A stretch of 64,000 nucleotides of DNA from an uncultured Dysosmobacter sp. (lineage in GTDB: Bacteria > Bacillota > Clostridia > Oscillospirales > Oscillospiraceae): the NCBI GenBank assembly GCA_934563745.1, contig CAKTHE010000009.1, positions 1 to 64,000 on the forward strand, in the 5' to 3' direction. How positions within the stretch are numbered: position 1 is the first letter of the stretch; each line of letters starts with the position of its first letter. Under the pieces are notes generated by a model that saw nothing but the letters and a program-made list of their open reading frames with translations, did no database searches and was not told the origin of the DNA. The translations under genes and the position numbers were made by a program. Shown here one piece after another: positions 40,493-49,883 of the stretch.

Positions 40493-42919
40493 TTATCGAT
40501 GCGGCACGTGCCAGATCTGATCCGCGTATTCCGCCACAGCCCGGTCTGCCGCAAAAATACCAGAGCGGGCAATGTTGCAAAGGCTCATACGGTTCCACTG
40601 GTCCGGCGCTTCGTAGACGCCCGTCATCCGCTCTTCCGCCTTGCAGTAGCTTTCAAAATCCGCCAGCAGCAGATATTCGTCGGCCGCCGTACCGCCGCAG
40701 CCGGTCAAAAGCCGGGCGTAAAGATCCTCGTAGGAAACGCCGTCCCGGAAGCCGGTCCGCAGCGCGTCCAGCGCCCGGTGCAGCACCGGGTCCCGGTCGT
40801 AAAGCCGCTGGGGCAGATAGCCTGACCGGCGCAGCGCATCCGCCTCGTCGGCCCGGAGGCCGAATAAAAACATATTGTCGTCCCCCAGCACCTGGTGCAT
40901 TTCCACATTGGCGCCATCCAGCGTCCCCACCGTCAGGGCCCCGTTCATCATGAATTTCATATTTCCGGTTCCGGAGGCTTCCTTGCCCACCGTGGAGATC
41001 TGCTGGGACACTTCCGCAGCCGGCATCAGGTGCTCCGCCAGCGAAACGCGGTAATTTTCCAGAAACACCACCTTCAGCTTGCCCCGGCACCGGGGATCAT
41101 GATCGATCTGATCCGCCAGGGAATTGATCAGGCGGATGATCCGCTTGGCCACCGCATAGCCCGGCGCTGCCTTGGCCCCGAACAGGAAGGTCTGGGGCCG
41201 CCCAATGGCCCCGGGGTCGTCCTGCAGCTTCTGATAAAGCGCCAGGATATGCAGCGCGTTGAGCAGCTGGCGCTTATACTCATGCAGCCGCTTGACCTGC
41301 ACGTTGAAGATGCTGTCCGGGTCCAGCTCCACCCCCTGCGTGCGGCGCAGATACGCGCAGAACGCCTCCTTGTTCTGCCGCTTGACCGCGCCCAGGCGCT
41401 CCAGCACCTGCCGGTCCTCTGCCGCAGACTCCAGCCGGCTCAGCCGCTCCGGGTGCAGCAGGTATCCGTCTCCGCCGGTCACATCGCAGATCAGCGCATG
41501 CAGCGGCGGATTGATCTCGGCAAGCCAGCGGCGGTGATCCACGCCGTTGGTGATGCTTTTGAGCTTCTGCGGCTCCATTGCGCAGACATTTCGGAACACG
41601 TCCCTGCGCAGAATTTCGGAGTGCAGAGCACTTACTCCGTTGACATAGCTGCATCCTGCCAGGCACAGATTCGCCATACGTACCTCGCCGCCCCAGATAA
41701 TGGCCGTGTCCCGCACCTTCTCCTCGTCCCGGAAAAATTCCGTGCAGCGGCGCTGCCAGCGGGCCGCGATCTCCTGCAGAATCTGCCAGATCCGGGGCAG
41801 CAGACGCTCCACCAGCTCCTGGGGCCACCGCTCCAGCGCCTCCGCCAGGACCGTATGATTGGTATAGTTCACCGACCGGACCGTGATATCCCAGGCGCCG
41901 TCCCAATCCATGCCCGCCTCGTCCAAAAGGATGCGCATCAGCTCCGGGATCACCAGCGCCGGATGGGTGTCATTGATCTGGATCACGTTTTTCTCATGGA
42001 AGTTCCGAAGGGTGCCATATACCTCCAGATGACGCTTTACAATACTCTGGACGGTGGCGGAAACGAAAAAGTACTGCTGCTTGAGCCGCAGGGATTTCCC
42101 CTCGATGTGATTATCCTCCGGATAGAGAATCTTGGCGATCACCTCCGCCATGGCCTCTTCCTCGGCGGCCTTGAGATATTCCCCCCGGGAGTAAAGGTTC
42201 ATGTCCACCGGCTTGGTGGAACGGGCGTCCCACAGGCGGAGCACATTGGTGTGTCCGGTCTGATAGCCGGCAATCTCCATATCGCAGGGGATGGCCAGCA
42301 CGGTTGTGCCGCCCTCCTGCACAATGTGCAGCCGGCCGTTGTCCCAGAATTCCCGCAGCGTCCCGCCGAAGTGAACGGCCTGCGCCTCCTCCGGTTTGGG
42401 CAGCAGCCAGGCCGCGCCGATCTCTTTCCAATTATCCGGCAGCTCCACCTGCTGTCCGTCCACGATCTTCTGCTTGAAAAGGCCCAGCTCATAGCAGATC
42501 GAATAGCCCGTGGCCGGAATCTCCAGGGTGGTCATCGCATCCAGATAGCATGCCGCCAGGCGGCCCAGACCGCCGTTTCCCAGCGCCGCATCCGGTTCCG
42601 CCTCAAAAACATCCGCCGGGGCAAAGCCCATATGCTCCAGCGCCTGGCGCAGCTGCGGGAGGATCCCCAGGTTAAAGGCGTTTTTCATCAGGCTGCGGCC
42701 CATCAAAAATTCCAGGGACAGATAATGCACCTGCTTTTTTTGCCGCTGCCGCGTTTGCTGCCGCGTCTCCACCTCCCGCAGCGCCATCTGCTCCCGCAGC
42801 ACCAGGGCGCAGGCCCGCAGGATCTCTGCTTCACCGGCCTCCTCGGCGGTCTTCCCGAAGTGGACCATAAGCTTATGCGTCAATTGCCGTTCCAGTTCCT
42901 GTGTCGTCAAGGTCATCAT
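40493..42919 (-). CDS. glgP: Glycogen/maltodextrin phosphorylase
   Basis: GlgP releases glucose-1-phosphate from glycogen ends. The 808-residue protein has normal length for the family. The pyridoxal-phosphate lysine is in EASGTGNMKFMMNGALTVG near residue 650. Other family signatures are DAALGNGGLGRLAACYLDAM and NYTNHTVLAEALERWP. It is the last gene of the glg operon and overlaps glgA by 4 bp (ATGA). Synthesis and breakdown enzymes are thus made from one transcript, so control must be at the enzyme level. Confidence 0.95.
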   Translation of the reverse strand: MMTLTTQELERQLTHKLMVHFGKTAEEAGEAEILRACALVLREQMALREVETRQQTRQRQKKQVHYLSLEFLMGRSLMKNAFNLGILPQLRQALEHMGFAPADVFEAEPDAALGNGGLGRLAACYLDAMTTLEIPATGYSICYELGLFKQKIVDGQQVELPDNWKEIGAAWLLPKPEEAQAVHFGGTLREFWDNGRLHIVQEGGTTVLAIPCDMEIAGYQTGHTNVLRLWDARSTKPVDMNLYSRGEYLKAAEEEAMAEVIAKILYPEDNHIEGKSLRLKQQYFFVSATVQSIVKRHLEVYGTLRNFHEKNVIQINDTHPALVIPELMRILLDEAGMDWDGAWDITVRSVNYTNHTVLAEALERWPQELVERLLPRIWQILQEIAARWQRRCTEFFRDEEKVRDTAIIWGGEVRMANLCLAGCSYVNGVSALHSEILRRDVFRNVCAMEPQKLKSITNGVDHRRWLAEINPPLHALICDVTGGDGYLLHPERLSRLESAAEDRQVLERLGAVKRQNKEAFCAYLRRTQGVELDPDSIFNVQVKRLHEYKRQLLNALHILALYQKLQDDPGAIGRPQTFLFGAKAAPGYAVAKRIIRLINSLADQIDHDPRCRGKLKVVFLENYRVSLAEHLMPAAEVSQQISTVGKEASGTGNMKFMMNGALTVGTLDGANVEMHQVLGDDNMFLFGLRADEADALRRSGYLPQRLYDRDPVLHRALDALRTGFRDGVSYEDLYARLLTGCGGTAADEYLLLADFESYCKAEERMTGVYEAPDQWNRMSLCNIARSGIFAADRAVAEYADQIWHVPHR

Positions 42920-44550
42920 GCTTGATTCTCTTTCTCCGCCGTTTTTTTGCCGCCGGCACGCCGGGATACCGTCTTGGTCCCGGGCTTGCTGCGCCGGCTT
43001 CCGGAGGCCGTCCGCTTCCGGACCGTCCCGGCCTTGGCCGTCTTTTTCGCGGATGCCGCATTAGCCGGCACCGAAGCCCCGGCTCCGGGCTGCTCCGTCG
43101 GCGCCGCCGGATATGTCTGCCCGGTCACGCGGGCGTAGATCTCCAGATAGGCGCGGGCGCTGCGGCTCCAGCTGAAGTCCGCCTCCATCGCCCGCAGCTG
43201 TAGCCGGGAAAAGGCCTCCGGCTGCGTCCGGTACAGCTCCGCCGCTTCCCGCAGGACGTAAAGCATATCGCCCGAGGAATAGGCGGCAAAGGTAAAGCCC
43301 GTCCCGGCATCCCGCCAGGCCTCATAGGGGCGCACCGAATCCCGCAGGCCGCCGGTCTCCCGCACAATGGGCACCGCGCCGTAGCGCATGGCGATCATCT
43401 GCGACAGGCCGCAGGGTTCGCTGCGGGAGGGCATCAGAAACAGATCCGCGCCGCCGTAGATCTCCATGGCCAGTTCTTCACTGTAATCCAGCCGCACCGC
43501 CAGCCGGCCCGGATACTGGTCCGCCGCCCAGCGGAAGAATTCCTCATATTTCCGCTCACCCCGGCCCAGGACCACCATCTGCACCGGCAGTTCCATCACA
43601 TCGTGCAGCACTTCACACACAAGATCCAGGCCCTTATGCGCCACCAGCCGGGACACCATCCCGATCACCGGCACGCCTTCCTGCTCCTGCAGGCCCAGGA
43701 TCCGGCGCAGCTGCGCCTTGTCCTCAGCCTTGCCGCTCCGGTCCGCAGCCGAGTACGGCCGGGCCAGATAGGGATCCCGCGCCGGATCATAACGCACCCG
43801 GTCAATGCCGTTGAGCACGCCGGAGAGCTTATAGCTGCACTGCTGCAGCACACTTTCCAGTCCACAGGCAAAATAGCTGCACTTGAGCTCCTCGGCGTAT
43901 GAGGGGGACACCGCATTGACGGCGTCCGCGCACAGGATCGCCCCCTTCAGAAGGTTCACATCCCCGTCCATCAGGATCGTTCCGTCGTCCGCCCAGCCGT
44001 GATCCAGGCCGAACAGGTCCCCCAGGGTTTCCACCCCGCAACGGCCCTGGTACTCAATGTTGTGAATGGTCAGCACCGTCCGGATCGAGCGCAGCCGCTC
44101 CTCCCGGACGCCGTCATCCTTGAGATAAATGGGGATCAGAGCTGTTTGCCAATCATTGCAGTGGATCACGTCCGGCCAGAAATCCAGATGATCCAGCATC
44201 TGAACCACCGCCCGGGAGAAAAAGCCGAAGCGCTCTGCATCGTCCAGATAACCATAGAGCTCCGGACGGGCAAAGTACTGCTCGTTATCCAGGAAATACC
44301 ATGTGATTCCCTCTGCCTTTGTGCGGAACAGGCCGCAGTAGCTGTGCCGCCAGGCAAGATCCACATAGTCATAGCACAAAAATTCCAGCTGGTCCGCAAA
44401 ACGCTCCTTCACCGACCGGTACAGCGGTAGGATCACCGCCGTTTCAGCGCCGGCCGCGGCCAGAGCCGGCGGCAGGGATCCGGCCACGTCCGCCAGCCCT
44501 CCGGTCTTGCAGAAGGGCACCGCCTCGCTGGCGGCGTACAGAATCTTCAT
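42916..44550 (-). CDS. glgA: Glycogen synthase with a basic C-terminal tail
   Basis: GlgA adds glucose from ADP-glucose to glycogen. Residues 1-480 form a complete GT5 synthase, with the N-terminal KTGGLADV motif (KTGG binds ADP-glucose), HNIEYQG and the late SRSEPCGLSQMIAMRYG. Residues 481-544 are an extra Ala/Lys/Arg/Ser/Thr-rich tail with 15 basic and 3 acidic residues (KKTAKAGTVRKRTASGSRR), resembling histone H1-like proteins. It is predicted to be disordered. AAAGGAGGAG precedes the ATG. Confidence 0.94.
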   Translation of the reverse strand: MKILYAASEAVPFCKTGGLADVAGSLPPALAAAGAETAVILPLYRSVKERFADQLEFLCYDYVDLAWRHSYCGLFRTKAEGITWYFLDNEQYFARPELYGYLDDAERFGFFSRAVVQMLDHLDFWPDVIHCNDWQTALIPIYLKDDGVREERLRSIRTVLTIHNIEYQGRCGVETLGDLFGLDHGWADDGTILMDGDVNLLKGAILCADAVNAVSPSYAEELKCSYFACGLESVLQQCSYKLSGVLNGIDRVRYDPARDPYLARPYSAADRSGKAEDKAQLRRILGLQEQEGVPVIGMVSRLVAHKGLDLVCEVLHDVMELPVQMVVLGRGERKYEEFFRWAADQYPGRLAVRLDYSEELAMEIYGGADLFLMPSRSEPCGLSQMIAMRYGAVPIVRETGGLRDSVRPYEAWRDAGTGFTFAAYSSGDMLYVLREAAELYRTQPEAFSRLQLRAMEADFSWSRSARAYLEIYARVTGQTYPAAPTEQPGAGASVPANAASAKKTAKAGTVRKRTASGSRRSKPGTKTVSRRAGGKKTAEKENQA

Positions 44551-44578
44551 GGGAATCTCCTCCTTTCTTCCCGGCCCC

Positions 44579-45694
44579 TTATACGGCCGAGCCCTTGGCG
44601 ATCACGATGGGATAGGTGCTGTATCCCATCAGCGTATGTCCTTCCAGCACGTCCACATCCTTGTCCGCGATCACATAGGAAAGCGCCGCGTCCCGCCGGA
44701 CAGAGGATTCCTTGAACAGAATGCTGTTGCGCACCACCGCGCCCTTTTCCACCCGGACGCCGGCAAACAGGATGGAGTTCTCCACCGTTCCTTCGATGCA
44801 GCACCCGTCCGCCACCAGGGAATTGGTGCACACACCGGCCGGCCCGATGTAGGCCGAGGATTTATCTGCGCTTTTGGCGCGGATCGGACGCTCCGGGCAG
44901 AACAGCTCCCGCCGGATCGACGGAGAAAGCAGCTGCATGCTGCGCTCGTAATACTCCTGCACGGAGCGGATCTGGGCCGCATAGCCGCTCCAGACATAGC
45001 TTCCGATCTGCAGTTCATTGCGCTTGGCCTGCAGCACATCCCGCCGCCAGCTGTACCGGTCCTGACTGGCGCAGCCGTCCACCAGCGAAAGCAGCAGCGT
45101 TTTGGACAGGATAAACACCTCCAGGCTGCGATAGCCCCGGGGCGTATTCAGATTGAACAGCACATCCCGGACCCGCCCCTGAGCGTCCAGCTGATCGTAG
45201 CTGCCGTTTTCCACCGGAAGGCTGTCATGGGCGCACACCACCGTAATGTCATTGCCGCTGCGCAGATGATGTTCAAAAATCTCAGTCAGCGGCAGATTGG
45301 CCACCAGGTCCCCATCCATCAGCACCACGTAGTCCTGGCGGATCTCCTCCAGATAGGAACGCACGCTGTAAAGAGCCTCTACCTTTCCGCGGAACGGTTC
45401 GCCCCCGTCCCGGTTTTTCAGATACGCAAAGGGCGGCAGCAGCCGCAGTCCGCCGCGCTTGCGGCTCAGATCCCAGTTCTTCCCGGTTCCCAGATGGTCC
45501 AGCAGACTTTGGTAGCGGCCCCGCAGGATCACGCCCACATCCGTCACGCCGGCGTTCATCAGGTTGGACAGGCTGAAATCCACCGCCCGGTACCGGCCCC
45601 CGAAGGGAACCGACGAGGAAGAGCGGACCTCCGTCAGCTCCCGCAGGCCCTCATGATTTTCATAGGAAAAGATGATCCCGTGCAGTCCGTTCAT
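44579..45694 (-). CDS. glgD: GlgD, non-catalytic ADP-glucose pyrophosphorylase subunit
   Basis: The 371-residue protein is related to GlgC but lacks its N-terminal catalytic signature: [20 protein letters not shown] replaces the GGxGxRL loop. The rest keeps the nucleotidyltransferase fold ([18 protein letters not shown]) and a left-handed beta-helix tail ([21 protein letters not shown]). In Firmicutes GlgD pairs with GlgC to raise its activity. The ATG has AGGAGG upstream and overlaps glgC by 4 bp; glgA follows after 28 bp. Confidence 0.94.
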   Translation of the reverse strand: MNGLHGIIFSYENHEGLRELTEVRSSSSVPFGGRYRAVDFSLSNLMNAGVTDVGVILRGRYQSLLDHLGTGKNWDLSRKRGGLRLLPPFAYLKNRDGGEPFRGKVEALYSVRSYLEEIRQDYVVLMDGDLVANLPLTEIFEHHLRSGNDITVVCAHDSLPVENGSYDQLDAQGRVRDVLFNLNTPRGYRSLEVFILSKTLLLSLVDGCASQDRYSWRRDVLQAKRNELQIGSYVWSGYAAQIRSVQEYYERSMQLLSPSIRRELFCPERPIRAKSADKSSAYIGPAGVCTNSLVADGCCIEGTVENSILFAGVRVEKGAVVRNSILFKESSVRRDAALSYVIADKDVDVLEGHTLMGYSTYPIVIAKGSAV

Positions 45695-46899
45695 CTGCAC
45701 ACCTCCTGACCGTCTTTTGTCAGCATGGTCTTGGCCGGGACCCTCCGGCCCGCCTCCAGCCGGCAGCCCGGTGCCAGTACCGTCAGCCCCCAGTCTTCCG
45801 GCGCGCACTCCTCCGGAGCGGCGCCGACACGGCAGCCGGCTCCGATGTGGGTCCCCTCGCCCAGGATCGCGTAGCGCACCACGGCCCCCGATTCCACCAC
45901 CGTGCCGGGCAGCAGAACGGAATAGCTGACCTCCGCGCCTTCCCCCACAAAGACCTGCTGGGAAAGGACAGAGTTTTCCACACTGCCTTCCAGATCGCTT
46001 CCGCGGTTGAAAGCGCTGTGGCTCACCCGGGCGTTCTTTCCCAGAAAGGCGGCCGGCATGGAGACCGTCCGGGCGTAGATGGGCCAGCTTTCATCCAGCA
46101 GGTCCAGCCCCGATTCCGGCGAAAGCATATCCATATTGGCGTCCCACAAAGACTCCAGCGTGCCCACGTCCTTCCAATAGCCGGAGAAGCGGAAGGCGGC
46201 CATGCGCTCTCCCGCCCGCAGCATGGCGGGGATCACATTTTTCCCGAAGTCATTGTCGGAGGCGGGATCCGCTTCATCGGCCTGCAGATAGGCCTTCAGC
46301 GTTTTCCAGGTGAAAATGTAAATTCCCATCGAGGCCAGATTGCTTTTTGGCTCTTTGGGCTTTTCCTCAAATTCCGTGATCAGATCGTCCCCGTCCACGT
46401 TCATGATCCCGAACCGGGGCGCATCCGCCCAGGGCACCTCCATCACCGAAATGGTGCAGGCCGCGCCGCTGTCCTTGTGCCGGGCCAGCATTTCGGAATA
46501 ATCCATTTTATAAATGTGGTCGCCGGAGAGCACCAGCACATATTCCGGATCATACAGGTCCACAAACCCGATGTTCTGATAAATGGCATTGGCCGTGCCC
46601 TTATACCAGGTGCCGCCCTCGCTGGACACATATGGCGGCAGGATATGAACGCCGCCGGTGCTTCCGTCCAGATCCCAGGGCTGGCCGCTTCCGATATAGC
46701 TGTTCAGCTCCAGCGGCCGGTACTGGGTCAGCACCCCCACCGTGTCGATCCCGGAGTTGGAGCAGTTGGACAGCGGGAAATCAATGATGCGGTATTTTCC
46801 GCCAAAGGGAACCGCCGGTTTGGCCATCTCCCCGGTCAGGACGTACAGGCGGCTGCCCTGCCCGCCTGCCAGCAGCATGGCCACACATTCTTTACGCAT
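45691..46899 (-). CDS. glgC: Glucose-1-phosphate adenylyltransferase
   Basis: GlgC makes ADP-glucose from ATP and glucose-1-phosphate. The 402-residue protein has the catalytic loop [20 protein letters not shown], the [13 protein letters not shown] motif, [16 protein letters not shown] and the substrate motif [11 protein letters not shown] beta-helix tail follows. It overlaps glgB by 8 bp and glgD by 4 bp, so all three are translationally coupled. Confidence 0.95.
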   Translation of the reverse strand: MRKECVAMLLAGGQGSRLYVLTGEMAKPAVPFGGKYRIIDFPLSNCSNSGIDTVGVLTQYRPLELNSYIGSGQPWDLDGSTGGVHILPPYVSSEGGTWYKGTANAIYQNIGFVDLYDPEYVLVLSGDHIYKMDYSEMLARHKDSGAACTISVMEVPWADAPRFGIMNVDGDDLITEFEEKPKEPKSNLASMGIYIFTWKTLKAYLQADEADPASDNDFGKNVIPAMLRAGERMAAFRFSGYWKDVGTLESLWDANMDMLSPESGLDLLDESWPIYARTVSMPAAFLGKNARVSHSAFNRGSDLEGSVENSVLSQQVFVGEGAEVSYSVLLPGTVVESGAVVRYAILGEGTHIGAGCRVGAAPEECAPEDWGLTVLAPGCRLEAGRRVPAKTMLTKDGQEVCR

Positions 46900-48832
46900 G
46901 GATCGTACCCCTTTCTGACGCCTTTTGTTCCTTGCTTCTTTTTCTTCCCCCGGGGAAGCTTCCTTCCCCTTTTAAAAACACCGCGCCGAACGCCGGGATC
47001 TTCAGCTCCAAAGACGTCGCCCGTCCGTGGGATGGCACCGCCTCCACCGGCACCGGCGCATCATCGCCGAACCCGTCTCCGCCGTAATCCGCCGCGTCCG
47101 TGTTGAACAGCGGGCGGAAGCACCGGCGGGCCGGAACACCGACCCGGTACCCCTCGTACCGGTTGGGCGAAAAGTTCACCGCGCACAAAAGCATGCCGCC
47201 GCGCCGGTCCTTGCGCAGAAAAACCACCACGTTATTCCGGTTGTCATCCGGCACCAGCCATTCAAACCCCGCCCAGTCAAAGTCTATCTCCCAAAGCGGG
47301 CGCTGCCGTTTATAAAACCGGTTTGCCGCCCGGAAAAACGCCAGGGTCTGCCGGTTCCGCTGCTCGTCCAGCAAATACCAGTCCAGCTGCCCTGCGGCAT
47401 CCCACTCGTGCCATTGTCCCAGCTCTGCCCCCATAAAAAGAAGCTTTTTCCCCGGGTGTGCCAGCAGATAGGCGTAAAATCCCCGCAGGCAGCGCAGCTG
47501 CGTCTCATAGTCCCCGGGCATCTTATTCACCAGGGACCCCTTCATATGCACCACTTCGTCGTGGGAGATCGGCAGAATAAAATTCTCCGAAAAGGCATAC
47601 ATCAGGGAAAAGGTAATGTCCTTATGATGAAACTGCCGAAACCACGGATCCATTTTAAGATAGTGACACAGGTCGTTCATCCAGCCCATGTTCCATTTCA
47701 GGTTAAATCCCAGGCCGCCCTCTTCCACCGGATGCGACACCAGCGGCCAGGCCGTGGACTCCTCCGCAATCATCAAAACCTCCGGATCCACCTGAAACGC
47801 CAGGGTGTTGAGTCCCTGCAAGAATGCGATCGCCTCCAGATTCTCCCGTCCGCCCCGGGCATTGGGCGTCCAGCTTCCGGCCGGGCGGTCATAATCCAGA
47901 TACAGCATAGATGCCACCGCATCCACCCGCAGCCCGTCGATGTGATACTGCTCCAGCCAATAGCGGGCGGAGGAATTGAGAAAACTGACCACCTCCGGCC
48001 GGCCATAGTCAAACACCCGGGTCCCCCACCCGGCATGCTCCCACTTGGACGGGTCCGCATATTCGTAGCAGCAAGTCCCGTCAAATTCCATCAGGCCCTG
48101 CTCGTCCTTGCAGAAATGCGCCGGCACCCAGTCCAGGATCACAGCGATCCCCTTTTTATGCAGATGATTGACAAACCACATAAAGTCCTTGGGGGTCCCG
48201 AACCGGGACGTCGGCGCAAAATACCCGGTGCACTGATAGCCCCAGGAGTCATCCAGCGGGTGCTCCGTCACCGGCAGCAGCTCCACCGCCTGATAGCCCA
48301 GATCCCACACATAGGCCGCCAGTTCCCGGGCCAGCGTGCGGTAATCGCAAAACGCTCCATCCTCCCGCCGGCGCCAAGACCCCAGATGTACTTCATAAAT
48401 ATTCAGGGGACTGTCATACACCCGGTGCTGCGCCCGGCCGGTGCGAAAGGCCCCGTCACTCCAGGCAAAGCCATCCAGATCGTACAGCTTGCTGGCTGTT
48501 CCCGGTCGGGTCTCGGCATGAACGGCATAGGGGTCCGCCTTAAAGCGCAGCACCCCATCCGCCCCGGTCACGGCATATTTGTATGAGGCATACTCCGGCA
48601 GGCCCGGAAGGAAGCCCTCCCACAGCTCTCCGTTTTGCTTCAGGGGCGCAGCCGACGGATCCCAGCCGTTGAACGTCCCTACCACGGAGACGGCCTGGGC
48701 ATGCGGCGCCCAGACCCGGAACTCCCATCCGTCACGGCCGCGCCGCCGGGCCGGATGCGCCCCAAACAGCCGCCATCCCTCAGACAGCGTGCCCCGGTGG
48801 AACTGCTGCGTCCATTTGTCCCGCTCTTTCAA
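46892..48832 (-). CDS. glgB: 1,4-alpha-glucan branching enzyme
   Basis: GlgB makes the alpha-1,6 branches of glycogen. The 646-residue protein has an N-terminal CBM48 domain ([21 protein letters not shown]) and the GH13 catalytic motifs, with the nucleophile in [15 protein letters not shown], the acid in MIAEEST and the late [13 protein letters not shown]. The tail is slightly basic ([15 protein letters not shown]). The start is taken as TTG 48832, behind AAAGGGGGCGACGGC; no ATG or GTG with a better site is near. It is the first gene of glgBCDAP. Confidence 0.93.
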   Translation of the reverse strand: MKERDKWTQQFHRGTLSEGWRLFGAHPARRRGRDGWEFRVWAPHAQAVSVVGTFNGWDPSAAPLKQNGELWEGFLPGLPEYASYKYAVTGADGVLRFKADPYAVHAETRPGTASKLYDLDGFAWSDGAFRTGRAQHRVYDSPLNIYEVHLGSWRRREDGAFCDYRTLARELAAYVWDLGYQAVELLPVTEHPLDDSWGYQCTGYFAPTSRFGTPKDFMWFVNHLHKKGIAVILDWVPAHFCKDEQGLMEFDGTCCYEYADPSKWEHAGWGTRVFDYGRPEVVSFLNSSARYWLEQYHIDGLRVDAVASMLYLDYDRPAGSWTPNARGGRENLEAIAFLQGLNTLAFQVDPEVLMIAEESTAWPLVSHPVEEGGLGFNLKWNMGWMNDLCHYLKMDPWFRQFHHKDITFSLMYAFSENFILPISHDEVVHMKGSLVNKMPGDYETQLRCLRGFYAYLLAHPGKKLLFMGAELGQWHEWDAAGQLDWYLLDEQRNRQTLAFFRAANRFYKRQRPLWEIDFDWAGFEWLVPDDNRNNVVVFLRKDRRGGMLLCAVNFSPNRYEGYRVGVPARRCFRPLFNTDAADYGGDGFGDDAPVPVEAVPSHGRATSLELKIPAFGAVFLKGEGSFPGGRKRSKEQKASERGTIHA

Positions 48833-48895
48833 GCCGTCGCCCCCTTTGCCGCCGGGTCGGCGCCATCCGCCCGGTTCGGGTCTTTTTCTTACCAA

Positions 48896-48924
48896 ATTAT
48901 ACCGCGCCGCAAAATAAGCGTCAA
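48896..48924 (-). promoter_or_regulatory. Promoter of the glycogen operon
   Basis: Minus-strand TTGACG (48924-48919), 17 bp, perfect TATAAT (48901-48896), about 64 bp before glgB. Confidence 0.85.
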
Positions 48925-49061
48925 GAATTCTCCCGTCGAATCCCGGTGGAAAGAGCCGCGCAAAGCGCTGATTTTACAGAGCTTTCATGCCCATTTTTCT
49001 GCGTTTTTGCCAAGCCCTAACGCATCCGCTTCCGCTGCATACCCCACAGTCCGATCCATAC
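48925..49061. other. Non-coding part of the glgB-spoVT divergent region
   Basis: The whole gap between glgB and spoVT is about 410 bp. Apart from the two outward promoters and the roughly 145-nt spoVT leader (hairpins near 49126-49145 and CTTCTTATGAAG near 49194), I see no gene, repeat or operator in this stretch. Confidence 0.5.
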
Positions 49062-49090
49062 TTGCAATATTTACTCATGCCTGCTATAAT
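49062..49090 (+). promoter_or_regulatory. Promoter of spoVT
   Basis: TTGCAA (49062-49067), 17 bp, perfect TATAAT (49085-49090) preceded by TGC. It reads as a sigma-70/sigma-A promoter. In B. subtilis spoVT uses sigma-G; no convincing sigma-G match was found here. Confidence 0.75.
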
Positions 49091-49241
49091 ATTATTTCAT
49101 GCGGGATGATTTCTTCCAGATTTAACCGCGGTGTCCGCCGGCATAGCCCGCCGAACATTGCAGATACTAATTCCTGTCAAAGCCGCTAAATCCTTCTTAT
49201 GAAGGCTTGATCCAACTCTGACCCATGGGAGGTAATCACAG

Positions 49242-49784
49242 GTGAAAGCGACAGGAATTGTGCGTAGGATCGATGATCTGGGCCGGGTCGTCATTCCCAA
49301 GGAGATCCGCAGGACCATGCGGATCCGGGAGGGCGACCCGCTGGAGATTTACACCAGCCGTGACGGCGAGGTGATTTTCAAGAAGTATTCTCTGCTGGGC
49401 GGCGTGGATGAATTAGCCGGCCAGCTGAGCGAAACGCTGAGCAAGACCACCGGCCGGATCTGCGCGGTTTCCGACCGGGACACGGTCCTTGCTGTGGCCG
49501 GCGGCGGCCGCAGGGAGCTGCTTGGCAAGCGTCTGGCTCCGGAGCTGGATGCCGTAATGGAGGGGCGCCGGATCTATCAGCTTCCCGCCGGCGAGCCCGG
49601 GATTCCCGTGTGCGACAGCTCAGGCCGTCTGATCGCTGCCGTCGCCGCGCCGATCCTTTCCGAGGGCGATGTTCTGGGGCTGGTGCTGATGGTCACGCAG
49701 GAGTCCGATCCGCCGGTGGGCGAGGTGGAACTGAAGCTGGCCCAGGCGGCCGCCGCTTTTCTGGGGCGGCATATGGAAAGCTGA
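49242..49784 (+). CDS. spoVT: Stage V sporulation protein T
   Basis: SpoVT regulates late forespore genes in endospore formers. The 180-residue protein has the AbrB-type swapped-hairpin DNA-binding domain at residues 1-50 (MKATGIVRRIDDLGRVVIPK, then EIRRTMRIREGDPLEIY) and a C-terminal GAF domain (about 55-178, ending QAAAAFLGRHM). The start is GTG 49242 behind GGGAGG. It is transcribed divergently from the glycogen operon and is direct evidence that the host lineage is spore-forming. Confidence 0.95.
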   Translation: MKATGIVRRIDDLGRVVIPKEIRRTMRIREGDPLEIYTSRDGEVIFKKYSLLGGVDELAGQLSETLSKTTGRICAVSDRDTVLAVAGGGRRELLGKRLAPELDAVMEGRRIYQLPAGEPGIPVCDSSGRLIAAVAAPILSEGDVLGLVLMVTQESDPPVGEVELKLAQAAAAFLGRHMES

Positions 49785-49792
49785 GCGGCAGA

Positions 49793-49818
49793 AGAAGCCG
49801 GGCGCTGGCCCGGCTTCT
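49793..49818 (+). terminator. Possible terminator after spoVT
   Basis: An 11-bp perfect stem AGAAGCCGGGC / GCCCGGCTTCT with a GCTG loop, but no T-run follows. It may only slow or protect the transcript. Confidence 0.4.
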
Positions 49819-49883
49819 CTGTGCCCCGCTTTGATCTTATATTTATGAGAGAGAATTTATGAGAGAATCAAAGGAGAGCAGAT

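Noticed and set aside
48925..49241. Sigma-G promoter for spoVT
   Set aside because: A GCATA and CATACTT pair is present but the spacing (15 bp) is too short; the sigma-A-type promoter at 49062-49090 is far better.
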